The notes under the pieces were generated by a model, which worked only from the letters and a program-made list of their open reading frames with translations, ran no database searches and had not been told where the DNA came from. From positions 12,763,001 through 12,827,000 of the forward strand of contig CM075768.1 of assembly GCA_037974665.1 (NCBI GenBank): a stretch of 64,000 bases of DNA, in the 5' to 3' direction. The stretch comes from Ehretia macrophylla. Its lineage: Eukaryota; Streptophyta; Magnoliopsida; Boraginales; Ehretiaceae. Position numbers and translations under genes: made by a program. Positions 1 through 12,099 of this stretch are shown piece by piece (positions within the stretch are counted from its first letter, which is position 1; each line of letters starts with the position of its first letter).

Positions 1-60
1 CTATCAAGAAAATGACTAGACAAATGCTGGCACGTTAATATTGAAAGTGACATAAATATC
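1..60. other. Flank upstream of the Tat-type retrotransposon
   Basis: These bases precede the first base that aligns with the 3' LTR copy, so they are probably the host flank of the insertion. No gene or motif is visible. The five bases before the LTR (ATATC) do not match the five after the 3' LTR (TCCAA), so no target duplication is recognised. Confidence 0.5.
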
Positions 61-492
61 AGATAAGGATGAAATTACCGACCTCATCTAAAGGACTCTT
101 ATACCCCTAAGGTGCTTTCCAATACGAAGGTAGGACAAGTCTTCCATGGAAGACCTGATCTCCACACCCCGATGACATCCTAAGTTCGACCTCCCGATGA
201 CGTCCCAAGTCCTACCTCCCGATGGCATCCCAAATCTTAATAGAATATCGACACACCTCGCAAAATCTGGAGGTGTAAGACTCTCTTTCATCCAAGGGTT
301 ATAAATGCGCCCAAACATTCTCTAGGGGAGGTAACTAATTCTTCTATTGAAATTATCTACACTCTCTCTCTTCAAGCACCCAACTAACTTAAGCTTCAGA
401 GTGCTAATACAGGGCACGCCCTCTGTGACTCATTTCCTATTTTGCAGGCTCTCAGGAAGTCAGATTCAGTCAACTTTCCTAATTTAGCCACA
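61..492 (+). repeat. 5' LTR of the Tat-type element
   Basis: This stretch matches 15555-15984 almost throughout, apart from scattered substitutions and the solo-LTR insertion in the other copy. The consensus end is TG...CA: the 3' copy starts TGATAAGG where this one reads AGATAAGG, and both finish at TTAGCCACA. A TATA-like TATAAAT at 300-306 is followed by the segment with direct-repeat CTCTCTCTT and AACTTAAG, which resembles the promoter and R region of other plant Tat LTRs. Confidence 0.85.
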
Positions 493-2006
493 TGACAAAG
501 GATTCCTACTCAGTAAAATTGATGGTTCGTACGAGAAGCCATGCCAGCTCTGGCGATTTACCACTACATGACAACCATGATCAACAACTCCCTGGAATGA
601 CACCAACATGGGAGACAACAACAGTTCCAACCAACGTTACCATCCAAGCTAGAGCGAGTCCAGTAGGAACTTCCAGAACAGCTCAAGGTAAACAGCCAGC
701 TCAAGAGCCAGTGTCTCGTGTTGAGCTTCAAGCTCTTACCCAGCTAGTTCACAACATGAAGCAAACCATGGATAGCTTCATCCGTGAGCAAAGGCCAGCT
801 AGATAACAACACCAACTCTACAGCAAGCCCCGCAAAGAGCTCATTTGGAGAATGTTCACCAACCCCCGCCTAGACACGAGGGGCTAAGGCGAAAGGAGCC
901 AGGGAGAGAATATTCTACTAGCTTGTCCAGTAGAGAGGTATTAAGGCCACAGAGACAAGAAAGTGATAGGTCTAATGCTGATCTAGCAAGGATCCCTATA
1001 GATTTGAGAAGATCAGTAAGCGGCCAAGGCTTTCACCCATTTATCAAGAGGATATGGGAGGTGTCAACGGCTGGGTACAAACTACCCAATCTATCCACAT
1101 ACGATAAGACTAGAGATCTAAATGATCACATCCAATGCTTCGATCATCTCATGTTTTTAAAGAAATTCCATAGGAAATTAAATGCAAAGCATTCCCTGGC
1201 ACACTTGATAATGCCACGAGAAAATGGTTATGTGTTTTACCTAAAGACTCCGTTAGAAGTTATGCTAACTTAGTTGAGATTTTTCTGAATAGATTCACTA
1301 GCAGTACCAAGGCATCAAAACCAACTACCTCTCTCTTCAAGCTAGAGCAAAGGAAAGATAAGACCCTTCGTGAGTACACAGAAAGATTCAATAAGACTAC
1401 TGTAGACATTCCTGGTCTAGAAGAAGTAGTGGCCATAACAGCCTATAAACAAGGTCTAATCCGGTCCAAGCACTTCCGTTATTCCTTTGCATGGAAGGAA
1501 CCAAGAGACCTAGATCACTTGATGAAAAAGGCCAGGAAGTATATAACTTCAGAAGAGGATGCAGTGGATCAGAAGCAAAAGAAAAATAGCTATGTCTGAA
1601 TAGTGCCATCCATGGTAAAGGAAAAAATGAAGGGTCTTCCATAGGGGGTCCCAGGTCAGGCGCAGCTCCGAGCTCTTCAACTCCCAAAAACAGATTTGAC
1701 AAATACACTCCCCTGACCATGCCTAGGTCAGAAGTGCTGATGAAAATTAAAGCCTGACCTTACCTCAATATCAAATAGCCAGTGTGGATGAGGTCCAATC
1801 TAGAGAAAAAAGGGAAAGAAAAGTTTTGTTGGTTTCACTATGACTACAGTCACGAAACCAACGAGTGCAAGAATCTAAAGAACGAAATTGAAGCCCTAAT
1901 CCAGAAAGGTAAACTGGATAGGTATGTGGCAAAGAGGGGTCAAGCCCTGAGCCGAGGGTTGATCAAGAAAGAGAAAAAAGTCCTAGAAGGACCGACAGCA
2001 GGCTAG
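492..2006 (+). pseudogene. gag of the Tat-type element, broken
   Basis: The capsid-type gag reading is spread over three frames: 492-806, 845-1273 and 1782-2006, with the intervening 1274-1700 readable in further pieces. The middle portion contains the Retrotrans_gag-like region (a residue pattern like DHIQCFDHLM, then after a stop REYTERFN and GLEEVVAITAYKQGL). The last portion carries FCWFHYDYSHETNEC, which fits the C-x2-H-x4-H-x4-C variant knuckle typical of Tat gag, followed by a helix rich in charged residues. Several stops and frameshifts separate these pieces, so no full Gag can be made. The first ATG overlaps the last base of the LTR, so the true start is uncertain. Confidence 0.75.
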
Positions 2007-2222
2007 TAGACATCAACAAGATCATAGGAGGATCATCAGTGGGAGGAGAATAGGTCTGCGAGCAAGGCTTACGTAAGATCTGGCAAAGAAAAACCACTGC
2101 CCAAAAAATCGAGGGTCCACGAGGAGCTTATCTTCTCGACTTATGACTTGGAAGGGGTAAAGACCCTACATGACGATCCTCTGGTGATCACAGTACAAAT
2201 CGCGAAGTACAAAATTTGATGA

Positions 2223-2777
2223 ATGATGGTCGATACAGGTAGTTCAGTGGATGTGCTATTCTACGACGCTTATCTAAGGATGGGACTAGCCAGAGAACAA
2301 CTTACTGCTTTCCACGGTGAACTTATGGGATTCACTGGCCACGGATTCAAACCAGAATGCACCATCAAGCTCTCCCTCACCATCAGACCAGAAGGCAGGC
2401 AAGTTCGATTCATGACGGTGTTCATGGTGATAGACTGCCATTCAACATACAACAGGATTTTAGGGTGCCTAGCTCTATATCATCTTAGGGTGGTCATCTC
2501 AACCTATCACCAGGTAATGAATTTCCCGACCCCTGGAGGGATAGCCGTGGTCCGAGGAGACCAAAGAGTTGTTAAGGAATGCTATGTTGCAACACTGAAA
2601 ATTCAGAGTCCAAGTCCTTGGGATGGGGTAAAGGATGAGAGCAAGAAGGAAATGAAGAAGAATGTTGACCCAATTGAAAAGTTGGACGAGGTCGAGGTTG
2701 AGCCAGGGAAGACAGTTCGAGTTGGTAGCGAGTTGGCCCTACCGATGAGAGAAGGTATAATCAATTTTTTTTTATAA
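2223..2777 (+). pseudogene. Retropepsin (protease) region of the Tat-type pol
   Basis: A 184-residue open stretch begins at the active-site motif VDTGSSVDVLF, the D-T/S-G aspartic protease signature of retropepsins, followed by the expected hydrophobic second half (TYNRILGCLAL, where the family has a conserved N-x-I-L-G-R-x-x-L). The glycine-arginine pair expected in that motif is GC here. The reading continues past the protease core into the linker before reverse transcriptase and stops at 2777, about 100 bases before the RT domain resumes. It is part of the gag-pol polyprotein, not a gene with its own start. Confidence 0.8.
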
Positions 2778-2840
2778 ATAAAAATGTATTTGCATGGTCT
2801 TCTTTTGACATGACAAATGTAGATCCAAATGTAATTGCAT

Positions 2841-4010
2841 ATCACCTAAACGTAAACCCGAATCATAGACCAGTAAAATAGAGACGAAGGAACTTCCACC
2901 CAGATAGGAAACAAACCATTAGGGAAGAGGTGGAAAAACTTCTTAAAGCTGGCCATATTCGAGAAGTACAATACCCGACCTAATTAGCCAGTGTGGTCTT
3001 GGTGAAGAAAGCCTCAGGGCAGTGGCGGATGTGTATTGATTATACAGACCTCAACAAATGTGCCCAAATGATTGCTATCCGTTACCCCATATAGATCAAC
3101 TAGTGGATTCAATCTCGGGGAGGGAGATGTTATCCTTCATGGATGCCTTCAAGGGGTACAATCAGATTAAGATGGCCCTTGAAGACGAAGAGAAAACTAC
3201 ATTCATAGCTGACAGAGGCACCTACTGCTATACAGTAATGCCCTTCAGACTAAAAAATTCAAGGGCAACTTATCAAAGAATGATGAAGCAGGTCTTTCAG
3301 CATCAGATCGGGCGAAACATAGAGGTTTACATAGATGATATGGTGGTCAAGAGTTAGAGTGCAGAAACTGACCTGGCCGACCTCGCAGAAGCATTTGAGA
3401 CCATGAGAAAATTTGGAATCAAGCTGAACCCAAAAAAGTACGCATTCACAGTAAAACTTGGAAAATTCCTTGGGTACATGATCACCCACAATGACATTGA
3501 AGGTAATCCTAACAAAGTTCAGGCCATACTCGAGATGACCCCTCTATGAAATGTGAAGGAAGTACAATATCTGGCAATGAAAGTAACCGCCCTCAGCAGG
3601 TTCATGGCAAAGTCAACCGACAAATGCACCCCTTTGTTCAAAACATTGAGGAGCCCGAAAGACTTCCGCTGGACTAAGGAGTGCCAGAAAGCTTTTGAGG
3701 AGCTGAAGGAATACCTGAGTTCTCCTCCCATACTGTTTCGACCTAAGCAATGTGAGCCCCTCGATACATACTTGTCCGTGACAGCTACGGCAGTGGCAAC
3801 GGCTTTGGTCCAGAAGGATGAAATGACACACAAGCCAGTTTATTACATCAGCAAGGTCCTCCAAGGAGCGGAAGTGAAATACCCACAAATTGAGAAAGTC
3901 GCCTTGGCCTTGGTGACAGCCTCTAGGAAACTGAAACATTACTTTAACGCGCATCCAATTTGGGTCATGACGAACCTACCTTAAAGGCAGGTCTTGCATC
4001 GACTTGAGAT
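2841..4010 (+). pseudogene. Reverse transcriptase and first RNase H of the Tat-type pol
   Basis: RT fingers begin near 2841 (NPNHRPVK, then EEVEKLLKAGHIREV and GQWRMCIDYTDLN). The catalytic region is open at 3058-3357 and ends with the YIDDMVVKS box, the YxDD polymerase motif, intact in its aspartates. The first, retroviral-type RNase H is open at 3553-3984 (VYYISKVLQGAEVKYP and the ALALVTASRKL helix). In-frame stops occur in the fingers (near 2880 and 2981), right after the YIDD box (3355) and near 3547, so the polyprotein is interrupted several times. The first RNase H lacks an obvious leading catalytic aspartate, as is common where a second RNase H follows. Confidence 0.85.
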
Positions 4011-4140
4011 GTAGGGAAGGTTGCTGAAATGGGTAGTTGAGTTAAGTCAGTTTGACATCAATTTCTTGCCTCGGATGGCGATAAAATCCTATGCGTTTGC
4101 TGACTTCATAGTTGAATGTACCGAAGAAATTTAAGGAGAA

Positions 4141-4520
4141 GCAGACTCAACTTGGCGGATACAGGTTGACAGGTCCTCTAGTAGACAAGGAAGTGGAGCA
4201 GGTGTGGTGCTAATAAATGTAGAAGGAGAGGAGATGTTGTACTCACTCAAGTTTAGTTTCCCTACTTCAAATAATGAAGGGAATATAAGGCACTGGTAGC
4301 AAGCTTGAAGATCGCGACATCACTGGGGGCATGATATGTAGACATGAAGACAGACTCGCAGCTGGTAGTGCATCAAGTCTGCGAGGAATAGAAGTAAAAG
4401 AACCTACCATGGCAGCATATTTGTCCCAGGTCAAAGACCTAATCTCAGGATTCAGCCACTTTAGCATATGTGCTCTCTAGACTCTCGCTGAACACTGCGG
4501 AGGGCACGATAGTCTAGCTC
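4141..4520 (+). pseudogene. Second RNase H domain of the Tat-type pol, frameshifted
   Basis: The reading TWRIQVDRSSSRQGSGAGVVL, then FPTSNNEG, then in a shifted frame TDSQLVVHQV matches the order of an additional RNase H domain (the family has VDGSS, NNEAEYEAL and DSQLVV). A one-base loss near 4280 moves the NNE..EYKAL helix into another frame, and a TGA follows near 4335. This dual RNase H layout is the main reason for placing the element in the Tat lineage. The glycine after the first catalytic aspartate is replaced by arginine. Confidence 0.75.
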
Positions 4521-4652
4521 GGCAAGGTCGAGAAATCCAGCATTTCAATTAAAAACAAACAAGTGGCTGTGATAAACAAAGAAGAACTCTGGACTCAACC
4601 CTTGGTCTAATACCTCAAATACAGGACCCTTCCCGAAGCAAGGAAAGAGGCC

Positions 4653-5814
4653 ATGAGAATTGAACATCAGGCTTCCCGATTCACCCTAATCGGAGATCAA
4701 AGATCCTTCACCTGGCCACTTCTCAAGTGTGTGGACAAGGAGGAAGGAGAATATGTGCTCCGAGAAACCCATGAAGGGATATGCAAAAATCACCTGGGAC
4801 TTCGAGCTTTGGCTTGGCTGCTATTAAGGCAAGGGTACTACTGGCCTACCATCTATGAGGATGCACAAGACTTTGTGCGAAAATATGATACATGCCAAAG
4901 ATTCCCGAGAATCCCAAGGCTACCTACAACTAAGCTAACCTGCATTACCAGTCCCTAGCCATTCACTCAATGGGGGCTAGACATTATAGAAAAGCTCCCA
5001 GTCAGCGTTGGACAGAAAAAATATATCTTTATAACAGTCAACTATTTCACCAAATGGGTAGAAGCAGAACCGACCTCAGCCATAACTGACAAGGCAGCTT
5101 GAAAGTTCTTGTGAAAATCTGTTGTCTGTAAGTTCGGGATCTCGCGAGTCGTGATCACTGACCACAACACTCAGTTCGATTGTGCTTACTTTAAAAAGCA
5201 TTGCGAAGAACTAAGCATATCATTAAGATTTGTATCTATAGTTGTTCCCCAGACAAACACTCAAGTCGAAGTCACTAACCGAACTCTTTTGCAGGGATTG
5301 AGAACAAAAATGGAGGATGCCAAAGGCCTGTAGGCCGAGATGCTCCCCAAAGTTCTATGGTCAATGAGGATGACCCAAGTTTAGCAACAGGAGAAACTAC
5401 CTTCTGTCTAACGTTCGGGATAGAGGCGGTGCTGCCCGTGGAGGTATGCTTATCGACCTTTAAGACTCTAAACTTCAATGAAAAAATGAATAAACAGATG
5501 TTGAGGACTGACCTTGACCTGGCAGAGGAGTTCAAGCAAAAGGCTCAAATCAGAATGATGGAGAGTAAGAAAACCATATAGCGAAGCTATACAAAGCTCG
5601 TCTAACCCCGTCATTTGCAAATTAGAAGACTTAGTCTTAAGAAAGACAAGTTTCCGACTTGATCCTACCTAGGGAAAAAGTTGGGCAACGCTGGGAAGGC
5701 CCTTACAGGATTACAGAAGAGTTAATGCCAGGAACTTACAAGCTAGCTGAATTAGAAGGAAGAGAGCTTAAGAATGCTTGGCACATCGAGCATCTTAAGA
5801 AGTATTTTGTATAA
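4653..5814 (+). pseudogene. Integrase of the Tat-type pol, broken
   Basis: The N-terminal zinc-binding region is visible at about 4765-4900 (HEGICKNHLG then KYDTCQRF). The first cysteine of the C-x2-C pair has become tyrosine. The core follows after a stop: WGLDIIEKL supplies the first catalytic aspartate (about 4970-4995), VITDHNTQFD the second (about 5150-5175) and QVEVTNRTLL the glutamate (about 5260-5290). The C-terminal part runs through AKLYKARL-like coding in a further frame to WHIEHLKKYFV and a TAA ending at 5814. Stops at 4957, 5102, 5331 and 5579 break it. Confidence 0.82.
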
Positions 5815-6314
5815 ACATGATCAAAGTTATCAATGAAATACAATGCTTTTTCCCACCTCTTATTTTCTTATTTCATCGTTTGCAAACGCACCTTTAAATC
5901 ACGAAAGGTTAAGAGGTTAGCAAAGCAAAGCAGGTCAGAAGTCATTAAGACAGGACCCAAGGTCAGAAGCGTTGAAGGCTCGGCCTCCTTAAATTGCTAA
6001 AGAATTTCTAGCTTTAAGCAAACCAATAAGCGGTAAGGCTATGGAATATCCTAAAACAACTAGTAGTTGCGTCCAAGTGATCACAAAAACTAAAAGTCAA
6101 TAATATCATGCATGAAAAACATACGTACAAAAAAGACCTAAAAATGGTCAAAAGGCTTCTAAAAACACGAAATCTCAGGAAGCAAAGAAAATCAAACAAG
6201 TCAGGAAATGACATATTTTCTAAAAATTAAACCTCCAATTAAGCGAGAAAGTCGATTACAGAAAAGGTCAATAAAGACCTCAAAAAATACGACAATAAAG
6301 GATAAATAATTGTC
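5815..6314. other. Gap between integrase and antisense ORF
   Basis: About 500 bases lie between the two convergent reading regions. They are AT-rich with no open frame worth naming. They may hold terminators for both transcripts, but no motif is clear. Confidence 0.5.
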
Positions 6315-8446
6315 CTAATCAGTACCTAGAGGGTTCTCCCCATTGTTCTCATCATTGCTCTCTTTGTCACCTTCCAGGTAGAAGGTAGACTCCTTGAGCA
6401 ACGCAGTAAAATCAATCTCAACACCCTAAGCTCTAGCCAACTTCTCAGCACGCATCAAAGCTATCTATTTGCCCTTGGCAACGACTCGATCTCAGGCCTT
6501 GAAGTATGCCCTGGTAAAAACCTGGCGATAAGCATCGCTGCACTTATACCTTTCCACGGCCTCCCGAGCTTGTACAACACTGTTCTCTAAAGTGGTATTA
6601 AGCACGACGCTCAGCACATCGGTATAGCACTGAGTAGCAGATTGCCTTTCTTGAGCTTTCTTCATCACCCCATCTAATTTTATCAACTCATTCTTGATAG
6701 CACTGAGCTTGGTCTCATGTTGGGCCTTCAAAGCTCTTACCTCGGTCTCATGCAACGCCTTCAGATCTAGGATCTCTTGTTCAACCTTGTATTTGGCATA
6801 CCCGCCGATGTATGTCTTTTTCTCATAATATCTCCCAGTCAGATCATTGGCAAGATTGGCAGCCTTGACATAGTACTTGATGCCATCATAGAGTGCCTAG
6901 GTTTGTTGGAGAAAAAAAAAAGAAGAAAAACGAATCAGCACAACTAGAAAGGCTAAGAGCCAGACAGAAGGAAAATTCTAACCTGTTTAAAATAGTACTC
7001 AATGTCCTCCCTCACAATCAGAAAATTAACCAACTTGGAGGACTCACTCAAGATTCTCTCACAATGCGGATCTCTCTTATACCCAGGCTTGGAACCAACT
7101 TGGAACCTGATCCCAAGCCAACCTATAATTCTAGGTTCTAGATAAGCATCCTATTACGTTTTAGGGTCAGCCACTTCTTCATGAGTTTCAAGTACCTCCA
7201 GAGGAGTTGGACCTCTAGTCTCATTGACATAAAAATCCGGGTCGGTCTTACCAGTAGTTAGGGGTCCATCGCCAACCTCATGGATTTCTACCTCGTCATC
7301 CTCAACGGATTCAAGACACTGCTTTTTGGAAGGTTCCACATCTTCACCAACCTTGAGTTTGCCTTTCCAACAGGCTTGACGCGCCAAAACAGCCTCGAGC
7401 TCCTCAGATGTCCATACCTGAAGAAAGGAAAAATGAATAGTCAGTACTGGTAAAAAAAGAAAAAACTATAGTGCAGCCTCACCATCATTGACATCTGAAG
7501 CATTACAAAGGGTTAGAAGTCTCAGCTTCAGCCTGGGGAATAGATTGAAGAGGCGCAACATCGTGCATCTAGGCTCGAGATGATTGGAAGATCTCTCCAT
7601 ACAGCCCAGAGCTGATCACTTTCCTTAGGTCTATATACCTATTTCCATCAACAGGTGTGTGATCCTTGAAGGTGCTTGCCACTATCTCTTCCTCAGGAGT
7701 CAAGACTCCATTGGAAGGATAAGGTCGGGTAAGGACGCGCCACTTGGATCTAACTTCCCAACATTCGTCTGACTTGATAAAAACATACTTCGTGTTCTAC
7801 CCCTTATTGGAAGAATGCCACTTTTTGAACATGTTCTTACCCACCCTGGCAGTAAAATAATACCACCCTAACCCGTTGGAGATTTTCAGTGTATAAAAAT
7901 GGAAGAAAAGGTTCGGGGTTGGTTCAAAACCTAGCTTCTTGAGATGCATGTAAAATGTAATCATCATCCGCCAGCTGTTCGGGATTATCTGGCCTAGACT
8001 AAGGTCAACGATGTTCAAAATGGCCCTAATAAAGGGATGAAGGGGTAAAGAAAAGAACTTATAGATGTACGAGTAAAAGGTTATCTCTCCCTCGCCGAGG
8101 AATACGCACAGAAAAACTAGAATAGATAACCCCACTATCTTCAAGGCCGGAAACTATGTCATCATCAACCTCACAATCTCGCTACAAAGCAGTAAAATGC
8201 GGCTCTCTAACCTTACCTACAGCAACCGTAGACCCATTCGATCTCTTAGTAAAGTCGGGGCCTGACGACAGTGTAACGGGGGCACTAGGGATCCTTACTG
8301 CCTCAACAGGAGCTGCTACCTCAACAAAAGGTGCTGCAACTTCTATGGGAGGTGATGCGGAAGGACTAAGATTGATCCTTACAAGGGACATAACCCTAAG
8401 AGGAGTGGCTTCTACAGTAGCGGTCCTAGGACAAATATTGTAGGGG

Positions 8447-9230
8447 TGATACGAACCACACCAACATGTGACGCGACCCAACATCAAATATGGCAAACGA
8501 CCCCAAGACCTTTCAGAATTGGATGGAACCGCGACCCTATGCTTAGCAAAGCTAGAACCTTGGTATAGTTGAAGACACCACAAACGAGGATGGAAATCTC
8601 ATTTGATAAGTCAAAGATGAACACCACAAGAATAATCTTGATAAGTTCGAAAAACTTCTTGAGAACTAAGGAAAATAATCTCACAAATTTAATATCTAAG
8701 TTGTCTTCCTTTTATTCTTGCAAATCAGCCTTATATAGGCAAAGAACAAATAAGTTTCCTAATTATAAAATACTCTTAAACCCTAGCTGAAATAGAAAAA
8801 TGTGAATAGTAACTAGGTCAAAGGAAACAAACTTGGAGACCAAGAAAATACTCCTATTAACTATTTATGTGAATAGTAATATGAATAGTAACTAAAAAGG
8901 AAGCAAACTTGCAGCCCAAGAAAAGCTACTTTCTAGTATGAACACCTAATCTTACAGCCCAAGAAAGTCTCTTTCCTAGTGTGAACACCTAAATTCGTCC
9001 ATAGTGAACCCTAGAAAATAAACTAGAATGCAAATTAAACTTAAACTAAAACTATGATAGAATTACAAAGAAATCAAATCTTGACCAAATCTTTAAATCT
9101 TCTTGAAACTTCTTGAAGAATATTGAAGTTCTTGAATCTTGAAAATAGAATATTGACTTGAATCTTTGCTAGAAAATTCATCCAAATAAATGGTTCATTG
9201 AACTTGGACGCTTAAGGCTAGTTCTCATCA
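8447..9230 (-). repeat. 3' LTR of the nested gag-protease element
   Basis: Matches 12100-12885 with scattered differences. On the - strand a TATA-like TATATAA lies at about 8733-8739 inside GCCTATATAA. Confidence 0.92.
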
Positions 9231-10229
9231 TTCCCTCCCTCTTGAGAAGGATTTGTCCTCAAATCCACTAGGTTCAAAGACCAGCCTAGGTGGTAGACCA
9301 TGTGGTATGTCCTCGGGAAACACTTCTTCAAAATCCTGCAAGAGAAAAACAACACTAGGCAATGCAGAGTCAAGTTGGTTAGTGTTTAAAAGAGCCTCTT
9401 TGTACAGAAGTACAATCATTGGTCGTTTTGATATCAAAGCTCTTTTAACCTCACTTGCTTTTGCATAAAAATTTCTTTGTTTTCCCTCTGTTTTTACCTC
9501 CTTGGCCGAATTCTTTTCTCTCCTCACTACCTTTCTAGATTCGGCCTTGCTTTTTTTCTTTTCACTCTCCATCTTTTTCTCACTCAAATTCTTTTGATCA
9601 CTCAAATTCGTTTGATCACTCAATTTTTGTAAACTCATTTGATCCTCATAAACTTGTTTTGGTGTCATTGGAACTAGAGTGATTATCCGTTGATTGAACA
9701 TGAATGAGTACTTGTTGGTGAAGCCATCATGCTGCATATGTTGATCAAATTGCCATGGTCTTCCCAAAAGAAGATGTCCAGCATGCATAGGTACCACATC
9801 GCACAATACTTGATCCTCATATTTTCTAATGCAAAACGGCACCACAACTTGTTTTGTAACCCTTACCTTACCATAATCGTTCAACCATCGTAGCTTGTAT
9901 GGATGTAGATGCTTAATTGTTGTGATCCCTAGCTTGTCAACCATTGAAGCACTAGCAACGTTAGTACAACTACCACGATCAATAAAAGCACAATATACCT
10001 TATCTTTCATGTGGCAGCGGGTATGAAAGATGTTCTCACGTTGCACTACTTCTTCCTTCTCTTTAGCTTGCAAGCTCAAAGCTCATCGTGCCACTAGTCC
10101 AAGCATCTCTCCATAATCTGCCCTAAATTCCTCTTCTTCACCTACTGTCATGTCCTCTAGTATGAGCATGTCATCAGAATGTGTATCATCTTCGGATTCA
10201 ATCTCCCCACTTTCTGAAACTACCATTGC
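9231..10229 (-). pseudogene. Protease region with truncated RT start, nested element
   Basis: The main open piece is 10079-9228. It reads CAFIDRGSCTNVAS at the retropepsin active site. The family normally has D-G-G or D-S/T-G there, and here the residue after Asp is Arg, so activity is doubtful. HLLLGRPWQFD is the second conserved protease block. A lysine-rich linker follows, then FPEDIPHGLPP, which is the known beginning of the reverse transcriptase domain. Within a few residues the reading changes to FEPSGFEDKSFSRGRE, which is the polypurine-tract end of the element read through. The whole polymerase and integrase have therefore been lost at about 9295. The 10080-10229 part joins gag to protease with an acidic linker and a stop. 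Confidence 0.85.
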
Positions 10230-11290
10230 TCACTTATTTGGGCATTGGCTTGCTATATGTCCCCATCCCTGACATGTAAAACATCTAATATCACTAGATT
10301 GAGTTGTAGAAGCTGATTTACCTTGGGAAGTCATGGCATTAGTGGATGGTTTTGGCTCGGGCGTGGCCTTGGAAGTGGACGAATTTTCTTCTTCCTTTGG
10401 GTTGTTCATCTTCCAAGGTAAGGCTAGTCTTGGTCGTGTACCACCCCTCTTTAGTTGCTTCTCCACTTTAATTGCCATATGTACCAGATCTTCTAATTCA
10501 ACATAATGATGCAACTCAATGGTGTTAGCAATTTCTCGATTCAGCCCATTCAGAAATCTAGCCATTGTCGCATCCCGATCTTCCTCTACATTGGCTCTAA
10601 TCATAGCCATCTCTATCTCTTTATAATAATCATCCACACTTTTATTACCTTGTGAAGACCTTGTAGCTTGATGTATAAGTCCCTGTAGTAATGACTGGGT
10701 ACAAATTGCCTCCTCATCACTCTTTTCATCTCATCCCAAGTTGCCACAGGATGTTCTCCATTCCGCCTCCTATTGATACACAATTGATCCCACCACACAA
10801 TAGCATAATCAGTAAATTCAATTGCAGCAAGCTTTACCTTTTTCAACTCAGAATAGTTGTGGCAATCAAACACCAACTCTATCTACTTTTCCCACTCAAG
10901 ATAGGCTTCAGGATCACTCCTCCCTTGGAATGCAGGAATCTTCATCTTGATGCTTCCTAGGTTGTTGTCAATACGATCCCTAGCATATCTATCTCTACCA
11001 TGTCTTCGATTGCTACCTACTGAAATTCTATCAAACTCTTCATCAATATCTTCAGTTTCCCTTCTCAGTGCCATTTTTCTCCTTGGTGCGTTTTGAACAA
11101 CTTGTGGTTGCCCTTGTTGTGCTTTATCTTCTACTCTATCCAACCTCGCATGTATGTGTTCCAATTCAGCCCTCATCATCCGTCTTATCTCTCCCATCAA
11201 AGCTTGCATCTGCAAATTCGGAACTGCGGGTTGTTGACCCTCTATATTGATGTCATCCTCTTGATTATGAGCCATGATTGAAATCAACAC
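10230..11290 (-). pseudogene. gag of the nested element, one nonsense and one frameshift
   Basis: On the - strand the start is MLISIMAHNQ at 11290 (a second Met six codons in, MAHNQEDD, may be the real one). The first part, to 10883, ends at a TAG directly after EWEK, inside the family's conserved capsid region. The same frame reopens at once (VFDCHNYSELKKVKLAAIEFTDYAIVWW). Near 10650 the frame shifts, and 10637-10230 carries the rest, ending in RCFTCQGWGHIASQCPNK, a perfect C-x2-C-x4-H-x4-C zinc knuckle for RNA packaging. Gag of this family forms the virus-like particle. Here it would need two repairs to be made, so it is a pseudogene. Confidence 0.88.
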
Positions 11291-12099
11291 TCCCTCACGT
11301 GTTTCACTCGAATTTAATTTGGCTTTTACCCTCTAATAATCTCACACACACTGCCTTTTACCACTCGTATTCTTCTTTAAGTTCTCTAGAAACTAATCAA
11401 GAAAGGAGCCAAAGTAGCGTGTCAACTCTATCACATATCTGAAATTTGTTTTTTTTTTTTTTTGGCAAACCTCTAAGACTCTGGAAACAAGGTTAGACAA
11501 AGAAAATTAAACAAAACCCAAAGAAGGAAACCTAGAGAAATAAGGAAAGTTAAAAAAAATCTAATTAAAAACACCAAAAACTCCTAGCAAACGTTGGAAT
11601 TTGGACCTAAGAGGGTGGTGCCCACAGCTTTGCTGCGGGTTATGCTCAGAATGTCGTTTCCCTTCAGAAAAGCTTGGCCACGAAGGCTAATTCAACAAAA
11701 ACAAGTTTTTTTTACTGTTTACTATTTTGCCTTTTTTTTTTCAACTCCGAATTTTTTTTCTTTTCTTGAAGTTTCTTTTCATTCTTGATGTTCTTTTCTT
11801 GATTTTCAAAAACAAAGACAATGAGCAAGTAACCAAGACTTCGAATTTAGAAACACAAGAAACCCTAATTCAAGATTCTAGGGTTTGGCCAATGGAAAGT
11901 TAAACAAGAATGAAATTGCAACAGGAAAACGGAATTGAAGCAAGAAAACGGAATTGAAACACAACCCAAAACGAATTGGCAGCAAGACACAATCAAGAAC
12001 AAAGAAAAGAATTTAAACCTAGACCTAGACACACGAAATTAACTAAGAAAACAAGAAAAGGATAGGTAAACCTGATAAACCTAAGCTCTGATTACCAAC

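Noticed and set aside
56..60. Target duplication of the Tat-type element (ATATC)
   Set aside because: The bases after the 3' LTR are TCCAA; no match was found even with small shifts.
3519..3954. ORFs antisense to the RNase H region
   Set aside because: Shadows of the pol coding frame on the opposite strand.
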